Positions 9,292 to 17,689 of a DNA stretch of 64,000 bases are shown piece by piece. Under the pieces are notes generated by a model. The model did no database searches. It was not told where the DNA came from and was given only the letters and a program-made list of their open reading frames with translations. The position numbers and the translations under genes are program-made. Location: NCBI RefSeq assembly GCF_900105155.1, contig NZ_LT629762.1, positions 496,001 through 560,000 of the forward strand. Reading direction: 5' to 3'. The DNA comes from Pseudomonas prosekii (GTDB taxonomy: Bacteria; Pseudomonadota; Gammaproteobacteria; Pseudomonadales; Pseudomonadaceae). Position 1 is the stretch's first letter. Every line of letters begins with the position of its first letter.

Positions 9292-9417
9292 TTGTAGCAG
9301 CTGCCGGAGGCTGCGTTCGGCTGCGCAGCAGTCGTAAATTGGTAAATGCGCTATTTCAGGTGGGCAAGGATTTGGCGTCTGCTGCGCAGACGAACGCAGC
9401 CTTCGGCAGCTGCTACA
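9292..9417. repeat. REP pair (REPIN-like), copy C
   Basis: Units at 9292-9334 and 9377-9417, same family as copies A, B and D, inverted with about 40 bases between. It begins directly after the stop codon of the alpha/beta hydrolase gene and lies upstream of glcD. Confidence 0.85.
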
Positions 9418-9506
9418 TGGAGCAAAGGCAAATTGCGGCGGGCGTTACATCAGGTACAAAAAGATTCGGCAACAGCTCAAGAAGGCTTTCTGGAAGGGGC
9501 ATTGCG

Positions 9507-11006
9507 ATGAACATTCTTTACGACGAGCGTATCGACGGTGTCCTGCCAGACGTGGACAAAACTGCCGTGCGCAATCAGCTCAACCAGCAGATCCCCGACC
9601 TCGACCTGCTCTGGCGCGAAGAAGAACTCAAGCCTTACGAATGCGATGGCCTCTCCGCGTATCGCACCACGCCAATGCTGGTCGCCCTGCCCCGGCGTCT
9701 GGAGCAAGTGCAGAAAATCCTCGAAATCTGCCACGCGCAACACGTACCGGTGGTCGCGCGCGGCGCCGGTACCGGGTTGTCGGGCGGTGCTTTGCCGCTG
9801 GAAAAAGGCCTGCTGCTGGTAATGGCACGCTTCAACAACATCCTGCATATCGACCCCGCGGCACGCACCGCACGGGTCCAGCCCGGGGTGCGCAACCTGG
9901 CGATTTCCCAGGCTGCCGCGCCGTTCGGTCTGTATTACGCGCCGGACCCATCGTCGCAAATCGCCTGTTCCATCGGCGGTAACGTCGCCGAAAACGCTGG
10001 CGGCGTGCACTGCCTCAAATACGGTTTGACCGTGCACAACTTGCTGAAACTCGAAGTGCTCACGGTCGAGGGCGAACGCCTGACGCTGGGCTCTGAAGCG
10101 CTTGATTCGCCCGGTTTCGACCTGCTCGCGCTGTTCACCGGATCGGAAGGTTTACTCGGGATCATCACTGAAGTCACGGTCAAACTGCTGCCCAAACCGC
10201 AGGTCGCGAAGGTCTTGCTGGCGAGTTTCGATTCCGTGGAAAAGGCTGGCCGCGCGGTCGCCGACATTATCGCCGCGGGGATCATCCCCGGCGGCCTGGA
10301 AATGATGGACAACCTGGCGATCCGCGCCGCCGAAGATTTTATCCACGCCGGTTACCCAATCGACGCCGAGGCGATTTTGTTGTGTGAACTGGACGGCGTC
10401 GAAGCCGATGTTCACGACGATTGCCAACGCGTGCGCGAGGTCATGCAACAGGCCGGCGCCAGCGAAGTTCGCCAGGCGCAGGACGAGGCGGAACGCGTAC
10501 GCTTTTGGGCCGGGCGCAAAAATGCGTTCCCGGCGATCGGTCGCCTGTCGCCGGATTATTACTGCATGGACGGCACGATTCCGCGCCGCGAATTGCCCGG
10601 CGTGCTTGAGGGCATTGCCCGTCTCGGCGTCGAACACGGGTTGCGCGTCGCCAACGTTTTCCACGCCGGCGACGGCAACATGCACCCGCTGATCCTGTTC
10701 GACGCCAACCAGCCCGGCGAACTGGCGCGCGCCGAAGCGCTGGGCGGGCAAATCCTCGAACTGTGCGTGAAAGTCGGCGGCAGCATCACCGGCGAACACG
10801 GGGTCGGCCGCGAGAAAATCAATCAAATGTGCGCGCAGTTCAACAGCGACGAGTTGACTTTGTTTCACGCGGTCAAAGCCGCGTTCGATGCGCAAGGCCT
10901 GCTCAACCCCGGCAAAAATATCCCGACCCTGCACCGCTGCGCGGAATTCGGCGCGATGCACATTCACGCCGGGCAACTGCCGTTTCCTGAGCTGGAGCGT
11001 TTCTGA
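9507..11006 (+). CDS. glcD: Glycolate oxidase subunit GlcD
   Basis: A 499-residue FAD-linked oxidase, the same length as E. coli GlcD. The FAD-binding PCMH domain carries 'VARGAGTGLSGGALP' near residue 90-105, and the C-terminal FAD-oxidase domain carries 'VFHAGDGNMHPLI' and 'SITGEHGVGREK'. It is the catalytic flavoprotein of the membrane-associated GlcDEF complex that oxidises glycolate and related 2-hydroxyacids. The ATG at 9507 fits the family; the frame is open far upstream through the REP pair, but that part is not coding-like. The usual regulator glcC is not adjacent. GlcE follows with a 1-base stop/start overlap. Confidence 0.9.
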   Translation: MNILYDERIDGVLPDVDKTAVRNQLNQQIPDLDLLWREEELKPYECDGLSAYRTTPMLVALPRRLEQVQKILEICHAQHVPVVARGAGTGLSGGALPLEKGLLLVMARFNNILHIDPAARTARVQPGVRNLAISQAAAPFGLYYAPDPSSQIACSIGGNVAENAGGVHCLKYGLTVHNLLKLEVLTVEGERLTLGSEALDSPGFDLLALFTGSEGLLGIITEVTVKLLPKPQVAKVLLASFDSVEKAGRAVADIIAAGIIPGGLEMMDNLAIRAAEDFIHAGYPIDAEAILLCELDGVEADVHDDCQRVREVMQQAGASEVRQAQDEAERVRFWAGRKNAFPAIGRLSPDYYCMDGTIPRRELPGVLEGIARLGVEHGLRVANVFHAGDGNMHPLILFDANQPGELARAEALGGQILELCVKVGGSITGEHGVGREKINQMCAQFNSDELTLFHAVKAAFDAQGLLNPGKNIPTLHRCAEFGAMHIHAGQLPFPELERF

Positions 11007-12055
11007 TGAGCGATTTCGATGCCAGCGAAGCGTTGCTCGCGCAGGTCAATCAGGCCCGCGACGACGCCACGCCGCTGCGCATCCAGGGCAGTAACAGCAA
11101 GGCGTTTCTCGGACGCGAGGTGGCCGGCGAAGTGCTCGATACCCGCGCCCATCGCGGCATCGTCAGCTACGACCCGACAGAATTGGTGGTCAGCGTGCGC
11201 GCCGGCACGCCGCTGAGCGAATTGCTGGCCGCGCTCGACGCCAAGGGGCAAATGCTCCCGTGCGAACCGCCGTCATTCGGCGACGGCGCCACGGTCGGCG
11301 GGATGATCGGCGCCGGGCTCTCCGGCCCACGGCGCCCTTGGTCAGGCTCGGTGCGCGACTTTGTCCTCGGCACGCGGGTGATTACCGGCCTCGGCAAACA
11401 CCTGCGCTTTGGCGGCGAAGTGATGAAAAACGTCGCCGGTTATGACCTCTCGCGCTTGCTCGTGGGCAGTTACGGTTGCCTCGGCGTGCTGACCGAAGTC
11501 TCGCTCAAAGTGCTGCCCAAACCGCGGCAATGCCTGAGCATCAGCCTGGAAATCGACAGCGCCCGCGCCCTGATCAAACTCGCCGAATGGGGCCAGCAAC
11601 CGCTGCCGATCAGCGCCGCCAGCCACGATGGCCAGCGGTTGCATCTGCGCCTGGAGGGTGGCGAAGGCTCGGTGACGGCGGCCCATCAACGCCTCGGCGG
11701 CGAGCCGCTGGACTCAGGTTATTGGGCGCAACTGAACGAACAACGCCTGGCTTTTTTTGATGAGGGATTGCCGCTGTGGCGGTTGTCCTTGCCGAACAAT
11801 CTCGGACCGTTGGCGCTGCCCGGCGAACAATTGATCGACTGGGCCGGCGCGCAACGCTGGTTGAAATCCGATGCCGACAATATTCAAGCGCTGGCCCACG
11901 AACTCGGCGGCCACGCGACCTGTTTCAGCCACGGCACCAGTCAAACACCGTTCCAGCCACTGGCCCCGGCGTTGCTGCGTTATCACCGGCAACTCAAGGC
12001 GCAACTCGACCCGCAAGGGCTGTTCAACCCTGGCCGGATGTACGCGGAGTTCTAG
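11006..12055 (+). CDS. glcE: Glycolate oxidase subunit GlcE
   Basis: A 349-residue second FAD-binding subunit, with 'LRIQGSNSKAFLG', 'LPCEPPSFGDGATVGGM' and 'GPRRPWSGSVRDFVLG' in the FAD-binding domain (residues about 20-130) and a degenerate C-terminal part typical of GlcE. Stop and start overlap (TGATG) with glcD, so translation is coupled. It works only together with GlcD and GlcF in the oxidase complex. Confidence 0.9.
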   Translation: MSDFDASEALLAQVNQARDDATPLRIQGSNSKAFLGREVAGEVLDTRAHRGIVSYDPTELVVSVRAGTPLSELLAALDAKGQMLPCEPPSFGDGATVGGMIGAGLSGPRRPWSGSVRDFVLGTRVITGLGKHLRFGGEVMKNVAGYDLSRLLVGSYGCLGVLTEVSLKVLPKPRQCLSISLEIDSARALIKLAEWGQQPLPISAASHDGQRLHLRLEGGEGSVTAAHQRLGGEPLDSGYWAQLNEQRLAFFDEGLPLWRLSLPNNLGPLALPGEQLIDWAGAQRWLKSDADNIQALAHELGGHATCFSHGTSQTPFQPLAPALLRYHRQLKAQLDPQGLFNPGRMYAEF

Positions 12056-12056
12056 C

Positions 12057-13277
12057 ATGCAAACCACCCTCAGCGAACAATCGCGCAAACTGCCACGGGC
12101 CGCCGAAGCGGAAAAAATCCTCCGTACTTGCGTGCATTGCGGGTTCTGCAACGCCACGTGCCCGACCTATCAACTGCTCGGCGACGAGCTCGACGGCCCG
12201 CGCGGGCGCATCTATCTGATCAAGCAAGTGCTCGAAGGCGCGCCTGCCACCGCCAAAACCCAATTGCACCTGGACCGTTGCCTGTCATGCCGCAACTGCG
12301 AAACCACCTGCCCGTCCGGCGTCGATTATCACAATTTGTATGACATTGGCCGCGCCGTAGTCGATCAAGCGGTGCCGCGCACGCCCGGTCAACGCCTGCT
12401 GCGCGAAGGTTTGCGGGCGCTGGCGCCGAATCCGAACCTGTTCAAATCGCTGCTGCGAATCGGTGCGACGTTTCGTCCTTTATTGCCACGCAATGTCGAA
12501 GCGAAGTTGCCTCACGGTCTGCCAGTGACCGGCACACGCCCCGCCATTCGGCATGTGCGCCGGGTGTTGCTGCTCGAAGGCTGCGTGCAACCGGGTCTGT
12601 CGCCGAACACCAACGCGGCGGCGGCGCGGGTGCTCGACCGCGTAGGAATCAGCGTGATTGCGGCGCCCGAGGCCGGTTGCTGCGGCGCGCTGGATTATCA
12701 CCTCGACGCGCAAACCAAAGGCCTCGACCGCGCTCGCCACAACATTGATGCGTGGTGGCCGCACCTGGAAAGCGGCGCCGAAGCCATCGTGCAAACCGCC
12801 AGCGGCTGCGGCGCGTTCATCAAGGATTACGCGCATCTGCTTGAACACGATCCGGCATATGCCGCCAAAGCGCAGCGGGTCAGCGCGCTGGCACTGGATC
12901 TGGTGCAAGTGCTGGCCGAGGAACCGCTGGAGCGCGTCTGCTCGGCGACGGCTCAGCGCATCGCTGTTCATTGCCCCTGCACCTTGCAGCACGCGCAAAA
13001 ACTCGGCGGCACGGTGGAAGCGCTGCTCAGCCGCTTGGGTTTCAACCTCAGCGCGGTGCCGGACAGTCATTTGTGTTGCGGCTCGGCCGGTATTTATTCA
13101 TTGACCCAACCGGAACTGGCCCGGCAACTGCGCGACAACAAACTCAACGCGCTGGAAAGTGCTCGCCCGGATCTGATCGTCACCGCCAACATCGGTTGCC
13201 AGAGCCACCTCGCCAGTGCCGCGCGCACACCGGTCCGGCACTGGATCGAACTGGTGGACCAGTCGCTGGGAGAATGA
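12057..13277 (+). CDS. glcF: Glycolate oxidase iron-sulfur subunit GlcF
   Basis: A 406-residue iron-sulfur subunit. Two 4Fe-4S motifs, 'CVHCGFCNATCP' and 'CLSCRNCETTCP', lie in the first 90 residues, followed by two CCG domains ('AGCCGALDYH' and 'LCCGSAGIY') as in heterodisulfide reductase-like proteins. It carries electrons from GlcD/E to the respiratory chain. The ATG at 12057 comes one base after the glcE stop; an in-frame extension to 11871 runs inside glcE and is not used. glcG, which often follows, is missing; an hglS gene is found instead. Confidence 0.9.
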   Translation: MQTTLSEQSRKLPRAAEAEKILRTCVHCGFCNATCPTYQLLGDELDGPRGRIYLIKQVLEGAPATAKTQLHLDRCLSCRNCETTCPSGVDYHNLYDIGRAVVDQAVPRTPGQRLLREGLRALAPNPNLFKSLLRIGATFRPLLPRNVEAKLPHGLPVTGTRPAIRHVRRVLLLEGCVQPGLSPNTNAAAARVLDRVGISVIAAPEAGCCGALDYHLDAQTKGLDRARHNIDAWWPHLESGAEAIVQTASGCGAFIKDYAHLLEHDPAYAAKAQRVSALALDLVQVLAEEPLERVCSATAQRIAVHCPCTLQHAQKLGGTVEALLSRLGFNLSAVPDSHLCCGSAGIYSLTQPELARQLRDNKLNALESARPDLIVTANIGCQSHLASAARTPVRHWIELVDQSLGE

Positions 13278-13364
13278 AGTTCGTAGGATTCTTCGTTTGT
13301 CGGCGTAGCTGAAGGCTGCGATCTTGCCCCTCATCCGATCAGTCCTACGCCAGGAACACTTTTC

Positions 13365-14753
13365 ATGAGCCAGCCGAGCTTCGTCAGCCCCGACCTGATC
13401 CGCCAGCGCTTTTCCAAAGCGATGTCCGACATGTACCGCGAAGAAGTGCCGCTGTACGGCGCGCTGATGGCATTGGTGGAACAGACCAACCGCGACGTTT
13501 TAGCGAGCGACCCGCAGATCGCCCGGCAGCTCGAAAGCACCGGCGAAATTCAGCGTCTGGACCTGGAGCGCCACGGCGCAATCCGCGTCGGCAGCGCTGC
13601 CGAACTCGCCACCCTCGCCCGTTTGTTCGCGGTGATGGGCATGCAACCGGTGGGTTATTACGACCTGACGCCGGCGGGCGTGCCGGTGCATTCGACGGCG
13701 TTTCGCGCAGTGCATGAAGCGGCGTTGCAGGTCAGCCCGTTTCGGGTGTTCACCTCGTTATTGCGCCTGGAATTGATCGAAGATCTGGAACTGCGCGCGT
13801 TCGCCGAATCGGTGTTGGCGCAACGTTCGATTTTCACCCCGACTGCGCTGCAATTGATCGAACTGGCCGAAACCCAGGGCGGGCTCAGCGACAAACAGGC
13901 ATGGCAATTTGTCGAGCAGGCGCTGGAGACGTTTCGCTGGCATCACACCGCCACCGTCACTGCCGCGCAATATCAGCAACTCAGCGCCCAGCATCGATTG
14001 ATCGCCGATGTCGTCGCGTTCAAAGGCCCGCACATTAATCACCTGACCCCGCGCACGCTGGACATCGACATGGTCCAGGCGCAAATGCCTGAGCATGGCA
14101 TCACGCCCAAAGCGGTGATCGAAGGCCCGCCGCGCCGCCAGTGCCCGATCCTGCTGCGCCAGACCAGTTTCAAAGCGCTCGACGAGCCGATTGCCTTCAC
14201 CGATCAGGACAATGCACGCGGCAGCCACAGCGCGCGTTTCGGCGAAATCGAACAACGCGGCGCGGCGCTCACGCCCAAGGGTCGAGCGCTGTACGACCGG
14301 CTGCTGAACGCGGCGCGCGATGAACTGAAGGACTTTCCGAATGAAGCCAACGCCGACCGCTACAACGAATTGATGGCCCAGCACTTTGGCGAATTCCCTG
14401 ACACGCTCGACGGCATGCGCCGACAAGAACTGGCGTACTTTCGCTACTTCGTGACGGAAAAAGGCTTGGCGATGGAAGGATTGAGCGGGGCGTTGCAGGA
14501 CTTGCTGGATCAAGGTCTGGTGCGGGCCGAGCCGCTGGTGTACGAGGACTTTTTGCCGGTGAGTGCGGCGGGGATTTTCCAGTCGAACCTCGGGGACGCG
14601 GCGCAAACGCATTATGGCGAGCATTCGAATCAGCAAGCGTTCGAGCAGGCGTTGGGGCGCAAGACCATTAATGAGTTGCAGCTGTACGCCGAGACCCAAC
14701 AGCGCTCGATTGATCAGTGCTACGCCAGATCGTCCACCACCCAACCCCTGTAG
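13365..14753 (+). CDS. hglS: 2-oxoadipate dioxygenase/decarboxylase (HglS, DUF1338)
   Basis: A 462-residue member of the DUF1338/YdcJ family. Residues known from P. putida HglS for Fe(II) and substrate are all at the expected places: H70 and R74 ('LERHGAIR'), H226 ('KGPHINHLTPR') and E294 ('RFGEIEQ'). HglS turns 2-oxoadipate into D-2-hydroxyglutarate in lysine breakdown. AGGA precedes the ATG. It lies 87 bases behind glcF, whose complex oxidises D-2-hydroxyacids, so a link is tempting. The stop codon lies inside the following REP unit, giving an odd tail (SSTTQPL). Confidence 0.88.
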   Translation: MSQPSFVSPDLIRQRFSKAMSDMYREEVPLYGALMALVEQTNRDVLASDPQIARQLESTGEIQRLDLERHGAIRVGSAAELATLARLFAVMGMQPVGYYDLTPAGVPVHSTAFRAVHEAALQVSPFRVFTSLLRLELIEDLELRAFAESVLAQRSIFTPTALQLIELAETQGGLSDKQAWQFVEQALETFRWHHTATVTAAQYQQLSAQHRLIADVVAFKGPHINHLTPRTLDIDMVQAQMPEHGITPKAVIEGPPRRQCPILLRQTSFKALDEPIAFTDQDNARGSHSARFGEIEQRGAALTPKGRALYDRLLNAARDELKDFPNEANADRYNELMAQHFGEFPDTLDGMRRQELAYFRYFVTEKGLAMEGLSGALQDLLDQGLVRAEPLVYEDFLPVSAAGIFQSNLGDAAQTHYGEHSNQQAFEQALGRKTINELQLYAETQQRSIDQCYARSSTTQPL

Positions 14754-14880
14754 CAGCTGGCGCAGCCTGCGTTCGGCTGCGCAGCAGTCGTTGACCTCTG
14801 CACGCGATGTTTCAGTCAAATTGCGGCGGTTGAATAAACGACTGCTTCGCAGCCGAACGCAGGCTGCGCCATCTGCTACA
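14749..14880. repeat. REP pair (REPIN-like), copy D
   Basis: Units at 14749-14790 and 14839-14880, inverted, about 48 bases apart. The first bases, TGTAGCAGCTGG, contribute the TAG stop codon of hglS (14751-14753). It separates hglS from the convergent DJ-1 family gene. Confidence 0.85.
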
Positions 14881-14910
14881 GGACGGTGTCGGCTCCGGGA
14901 ACGGAGTTTG

Positions 14911-15591
14911 TCAGTTGGCCAGTTTCGCCAGCAACGCTTCAGCCGTAGCTTGCGATGACGCCGGGTTCTGCCCGCTCAGCAACAACCCGTCGGTGGTCAC
15001 GTAGCTTGCCCAATCCTCGCCCTTCGAATAAATCCCGCCCTTGGCTTTGAGCTCATCCTCAACCAGAAACGGCACGATATCGGTCAACTGCACCGCTTCT
15101 TCTTCGCTGTTGCTGAAGCCAGTCACACGTTTGCCTTTGACCAACGGCTGACCGTCCGCGTCCTTGACGTGGCGCAACACACCCGGCGCATGGCACACAG
15201 TGGCAACGGGTTTACCGGCCTGGTAGAGCGCTTCGATCAGCGCGATCGAGTGCTGATCTTCAGCCAGATCCCACAGCGGACCATGGCCGCCCGGATAGAA
15301 CACGGCGTCGAAATCTTCAGCCTTCACGCTGCTCAGCACGACCGTCGAAGCCAATGCGGACTGCGCTGCCGAATCCTTGCGAAAGCGCTCGGTGGCGGCG
15401 GTTTGCGCGTCCGGCTCGTCGCTTTTCGGGTCCAGCGGCGGCTGACCGCCCTTCGGCGAGGCCAGGGTCAACTGCGCGCCGGCGTCTTTGAACGTGTAAT
15501 ACGGCGCGGCGAATTCTTCCAGCCAGAAACCGGTTTTCTTGCCGGTATTTCCCAATTGATCGTGGGACGTTAAAACCATCAGGATTTTCAT
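14911..15591 (-). CDS. DJ-1/PfpI (Hsp31-like) family protein
   Basis: A 226-residue class I glutamine amidotransferase-like protein. The nucleophile elbow 'ATVCHAPG' puts the cysteine at C133 followed by H134, and an N-terminal Glu pair sits at 25-26 ('GFWLEEF'), as in Hsp31-type glyoxalase III/deglycase-like proteins. 'VFYPGGHGPLWDL' is typical of the family. A role in detoxifying methylglyoxal or repairing glycated molecules is likely from family knowledge. It is divergent from an Old Yellow Enzyme gene, with palindromes in the shared gap, so the two may be co-controlled. Confidence 0.85.
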   Translation of the reverse strand: MKILMVLTSHDQLGNTGKKTGFWLEEFAAPYYTFKDAGAQLTLASPKGGQPPLDPKSDEPDAQTAATERFRKDSAAQSALASTVVLSSVKAEDFDAVFYPGGHGPLWDLAEDQHSIALIEALYQAGKPVATVCHAPGVLRHVKDADGQPLVKGKRVTGFSNSEEEAVQLTDIVPFLVEDELKAKGGIYSKGEDWASYVTTDGLLLSGQNPASSQATAEALLAKLAN

Positions 15592-15728
15592 GTCGTACTC
15601 ACTTGATTTCAGGAATGTTCATACGCCTGCGGCGTTCAGGTACAGAGTCATTGACTGCCGCGCCGTGCCGTTTGTTTCACTCAGCGCTGGGCGGTGAAGC
15701 CGGATCATACGCAAGCCTTCCAAATTTA

Positions 15729-15756
15729 GATATTGAAATATCGCAATATTGTGATA
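15729..15756. promoter_or_regulatory. Overlapping palindromes, candidate ArsR-type operator
   Basis: In the 253-base gap between the divergent DJ-1 and OYE genes there is an AT-rich patch holding two overlapping palindromes: GATATT-GA-AATATC (15729-15742, perfect 6-bp arms) and TATCGCAATATTGTGATA (15739-15756, 8 of 9 pairs). The size and form suit a dimeric winged-helix repressor such as the ArsR protein encoded two genes away. Confidence 0.45.
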
Positions 15757-15844
15757 CTCCTATAAAGGCGTTCACAGCGCACCCTGCTCAGCCCACGGCT
15801 GACGGCGCACGAACGCACTCATTCCGCACTACAGGACTTTACCG

Positions 15845-16975
15845 ATGACCGGCTCCGCCCTTTTCACCCCCATCCGCCTCGGCCCATTCACCCTGCAAAA
15901 TCGTCTGGTGCTGCCACCGCTGACGCGCTCGCGCAGCAGCCAACCGGGCAACATCCCCAACGCCTTGATGGCCGAGTATTACCGCCAGCGCAGCAGCGCC
16001 GGTCTGCTGATCACCGAAGGCATTCAGATCGAACCGCGCGGTCAGGGCTACGCCTGGACCCCGGGCATCCACAGTCAGGAACAAATCGACGGCTGGAAAC
16101 TGGTGACCGAGGCGGTGCACGCCGAGGGAAAACCGATATTTGCGCAGCTGTGGCATGTCGGCCGGGTATCGCACACCTCGCTGCAACCGGGTGGCGCGGC
16201 GCCGGTCGGGCCGTCGGCAATCCCGGCGACGGCGGTCAGCGTGTTTATCGAAACCGGCCCGGGCACCGGCGCACTGGCCGAACCGTCCGTGCCGCAAGCG
16301 CTGAGCACCGCGCAAGTCAAGGAACTGGTGGAGCTTTACGCTCAGGGCGCACGCAATGCTCTGGCGGCCGGTTTTGATGGTGTCGAGTTGCATTGCGCCA
16401 ATGGTTACCTGGTGAATCAATTTATCTCCGAGCACAGTAACCAGCGCACCGACGAATACGGCGGCTCGCTGAGCAATCGCCTGCGCTTTCTGCGCGAAAT
16501 CACCGAAGCCGTTGCGGCGGTGGTGGGCAAGGATCGCGTCGGCGTGCGGTTTGCACCGCTGTTCGCCAGCACTGACGAAGCCCGCGTGTACCTCGGCCTC
16601 GTCGAAGAAAACCCGCACGAGACCTACCTCGAAGCGGTGAAGTTGATGGAGCAAATCGGCATCGCTTACGTGTCGCTGGCCGAAGCCGACTGGGACAACG
16701 CGCCGGAGTTGCCGACGACCTTCCGCGAGGCTGTGCGCGAGGCATTCAGCGGGCTGCTGATGTACGCCGGCAAGTATTCGAGCGCGCGTGCCGACAAGGT
16801 TCTGGACAATGACTGGGGCGATCTGATCGGTTTCGGCCGCTGGTTCATCGCCAACCCGGACCTGCCGGCGCGCCTGCTCAATCAATGGCCGCTCAACGAA
16901 CTGGACGCGTCCAGCCTCTATGGCGGAACTGCTGTCGGCTACAGCGATTACCCGCGTTACCAGCCGAGCCTGTAA
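15845..16975 (+). CDS. Old Yellow Enzyme family alkene reductase (NemA/XenB-like)
   Basis: A 376-residue FMN-dependent TIM-barrel reductase. Visible family marks are 'FTLQNRLVLPPLTR' near the N-terminus, 'AQLWHVGRVSH' (about 100-110), the substrate-binding pair H183/N186 in 'ELHCANGYLVNQF', 'EYGGSLSNRLRF' and 'FGRWFIANPDLP'. Such enzymes reduce activated alkenes, quinones, nitroesters and nitroaromatics with NADPH. The unusual cysteine inside HCAN replaces the common Gly or Ala. It is followed after about 100 bases by an ArsR regulator on the same strand and is divergent from the DJ-1 gene. Confidence 0.88.
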   Translation: MTGSALFTPIRLGPFTLQNRLVLPPLTRSRSSQPGNIPNALMAEYYRQRSSAGLLITEGIQIEPRGQGYAWTPGIHSQEQIDGWKLVTEAVHAEGKPIFAQLWHVGRVSHTSLQPGGAAPVGPSAIPATAVSVFIETGPGTGALAEPSVPQALSTAQVKELVELYAQGARNALAAGFDGVELHCANGYLVNQFISEHSNQRTDEYGGSLSNRLRFLREITEAVAAVVGKDRVGVRFAPLFASTDEARVYLGLVEENPHETYLEAVKLMEQIGIAYVSLAEADWDNAPELPTTFREAVREAFSGLLMYAGKYSSARADKVLDNDWGDLIGFGRWFIANPDLPARLLNQWPLNELDASSLYGGTAVGYSDYPRYQPSL

Positions 16976-17072
16976 ACTGCGCCGCAGATCGCGCCGTGGA
17001 ATTTCGGCAGCGATCTGCCGGCCATAAGGTTTCGGCTTATTTCGACGCAGCAAACAGGCGCCAGGCTCGACC

Positions 17073-17378
17073 ATGACTCTTGATCTGAACGACATCATCA
17101 AAGCCCTTTCCAACCCCACACGCCTGCAAATCATGCTGTGGCTGAAGGATCCGCGCGTGCACTTCCCGACCCAGGAACGCGATCCGGAAGAAATCGGCGT
17201 GTGCGTCAGCATCATTCAGGAAAAGGTCGGCCTGTCGCAGTCCACCGTGTCGCTGTACCTGACGGCGCTGCAACGTGCTGATCTGGTGACCTCGCAGCGA
17301 CTCGGGCCGTGGACGTATTACCGGCGCAACGAAAAGACCATTGCCCAGTTCGTCGAGCAGATCGGCGCCAGTCTTTGA
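17073..17378 (+). CDS. ArsR-family winged-helix regulator
   Basis: A 101-residue protein with an ArsR-type N-terminus ('IIKALSNPTRLQIMLWL') and a recognition helix in 'VGLSQSTVSLYLTALQRADLV'. It has a single cysteine, near residue 49 ('EEIGVCVSII'), and no canonical metal-binding ELCVCDL motif, so it is more likely a thiol or electrophile sensor than a metal sensor. The position behind the OYE gene suggests it controls that gene and perhaps itself. The palindromes at 15729-15756 are the obvious candidate target. Confidence 0.83.
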   Translation: MTLDLNDIIKALSNPTRLQIMLWLKDPRVHFPTQERDPEEIGVCVSIIQEKVGLSQSTVSLYLTALQRADLVTSQRLGPWTYYRRNEKTIAQFVEQIGASL

Positions 17379-17397
17379 TGATGGCGCATGGCCTTGA

Positions 17398-17519
17398 TGC
17401 GCAAGAAGTTGCGCACTTGGTTTGCCAAATCAGCCGTCAATGCCGCTGAGCGACCGCCCCGTCAGGCCCTGCAGCCGAGTGCGCAAGAAGTTGCGCAGTA
17501 CTGCGCAAGAAGTTGCGCA
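17398..17519. promoter_or_regulatory. Three copies of an 18-bp palindrome (activator sites)
   Basis: TGCGCAAGAAGTTGCGCA occurs three times, identically, at 17398-17415, 17480-17497 and 17502-17519. Each is a 7-bp perfect inverted repeat around GAAG. The last two start 22 bases apart (two helical turns), the first is 82 bases further upstream. They lie about 90-210 bases before a -24/-12 type promoter, where enhancer sites for a sigma-54 activator would be. Confidence 0.7.
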
Positions 17520-17605
17520 CTTTGCCGGGTGAATCCTTTGCGGAATCTGCGAAATAGCCGACTGGGCTGCCGCAACACCCCGGTTTCACTGGCCACTGAA
17601 GTTTC

Positions 17606-17621
17606 TGGCACGGACCTTGAT
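17606..17621 (+). promoter_or_regulatory. Probable sigma-54 (-24/-12) promoter of hcp
   Basis: TGGCACGGACCTTGAT fits the RpoN consensus TGGCACG-N4-TTGC[A/T] except for A in place of C at the -12 GC. It lies about 70 bases before the hcp ATG, downstream of the three palindromes. No better sigma-70 promoter was seen in the gap between the ArsR gene and hcp. Confidence 0.6.
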
Positions 17622-17689
17622 AACAGTCAGGCACCCACCGGGCGATATCGCCTCCCGGGCACCCTAAATTTTTAGCAAGGAGCACCTCC

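Noticed and set aside
13278-13364. Possible REP element between glcF and hglS
   Set aside because: Only a short stretch (GTAGCTGAAGGCTGCGATC) resembles a REP unit; no partner unit and too little to call.
17398-17519. Possible CRISPR-like array of three 18-bp repeats
   Set aside because: Spacing is irregular (64 and 4 bases between units), units are full palindromes and lie in a promoter gap; activator sites explain them better.
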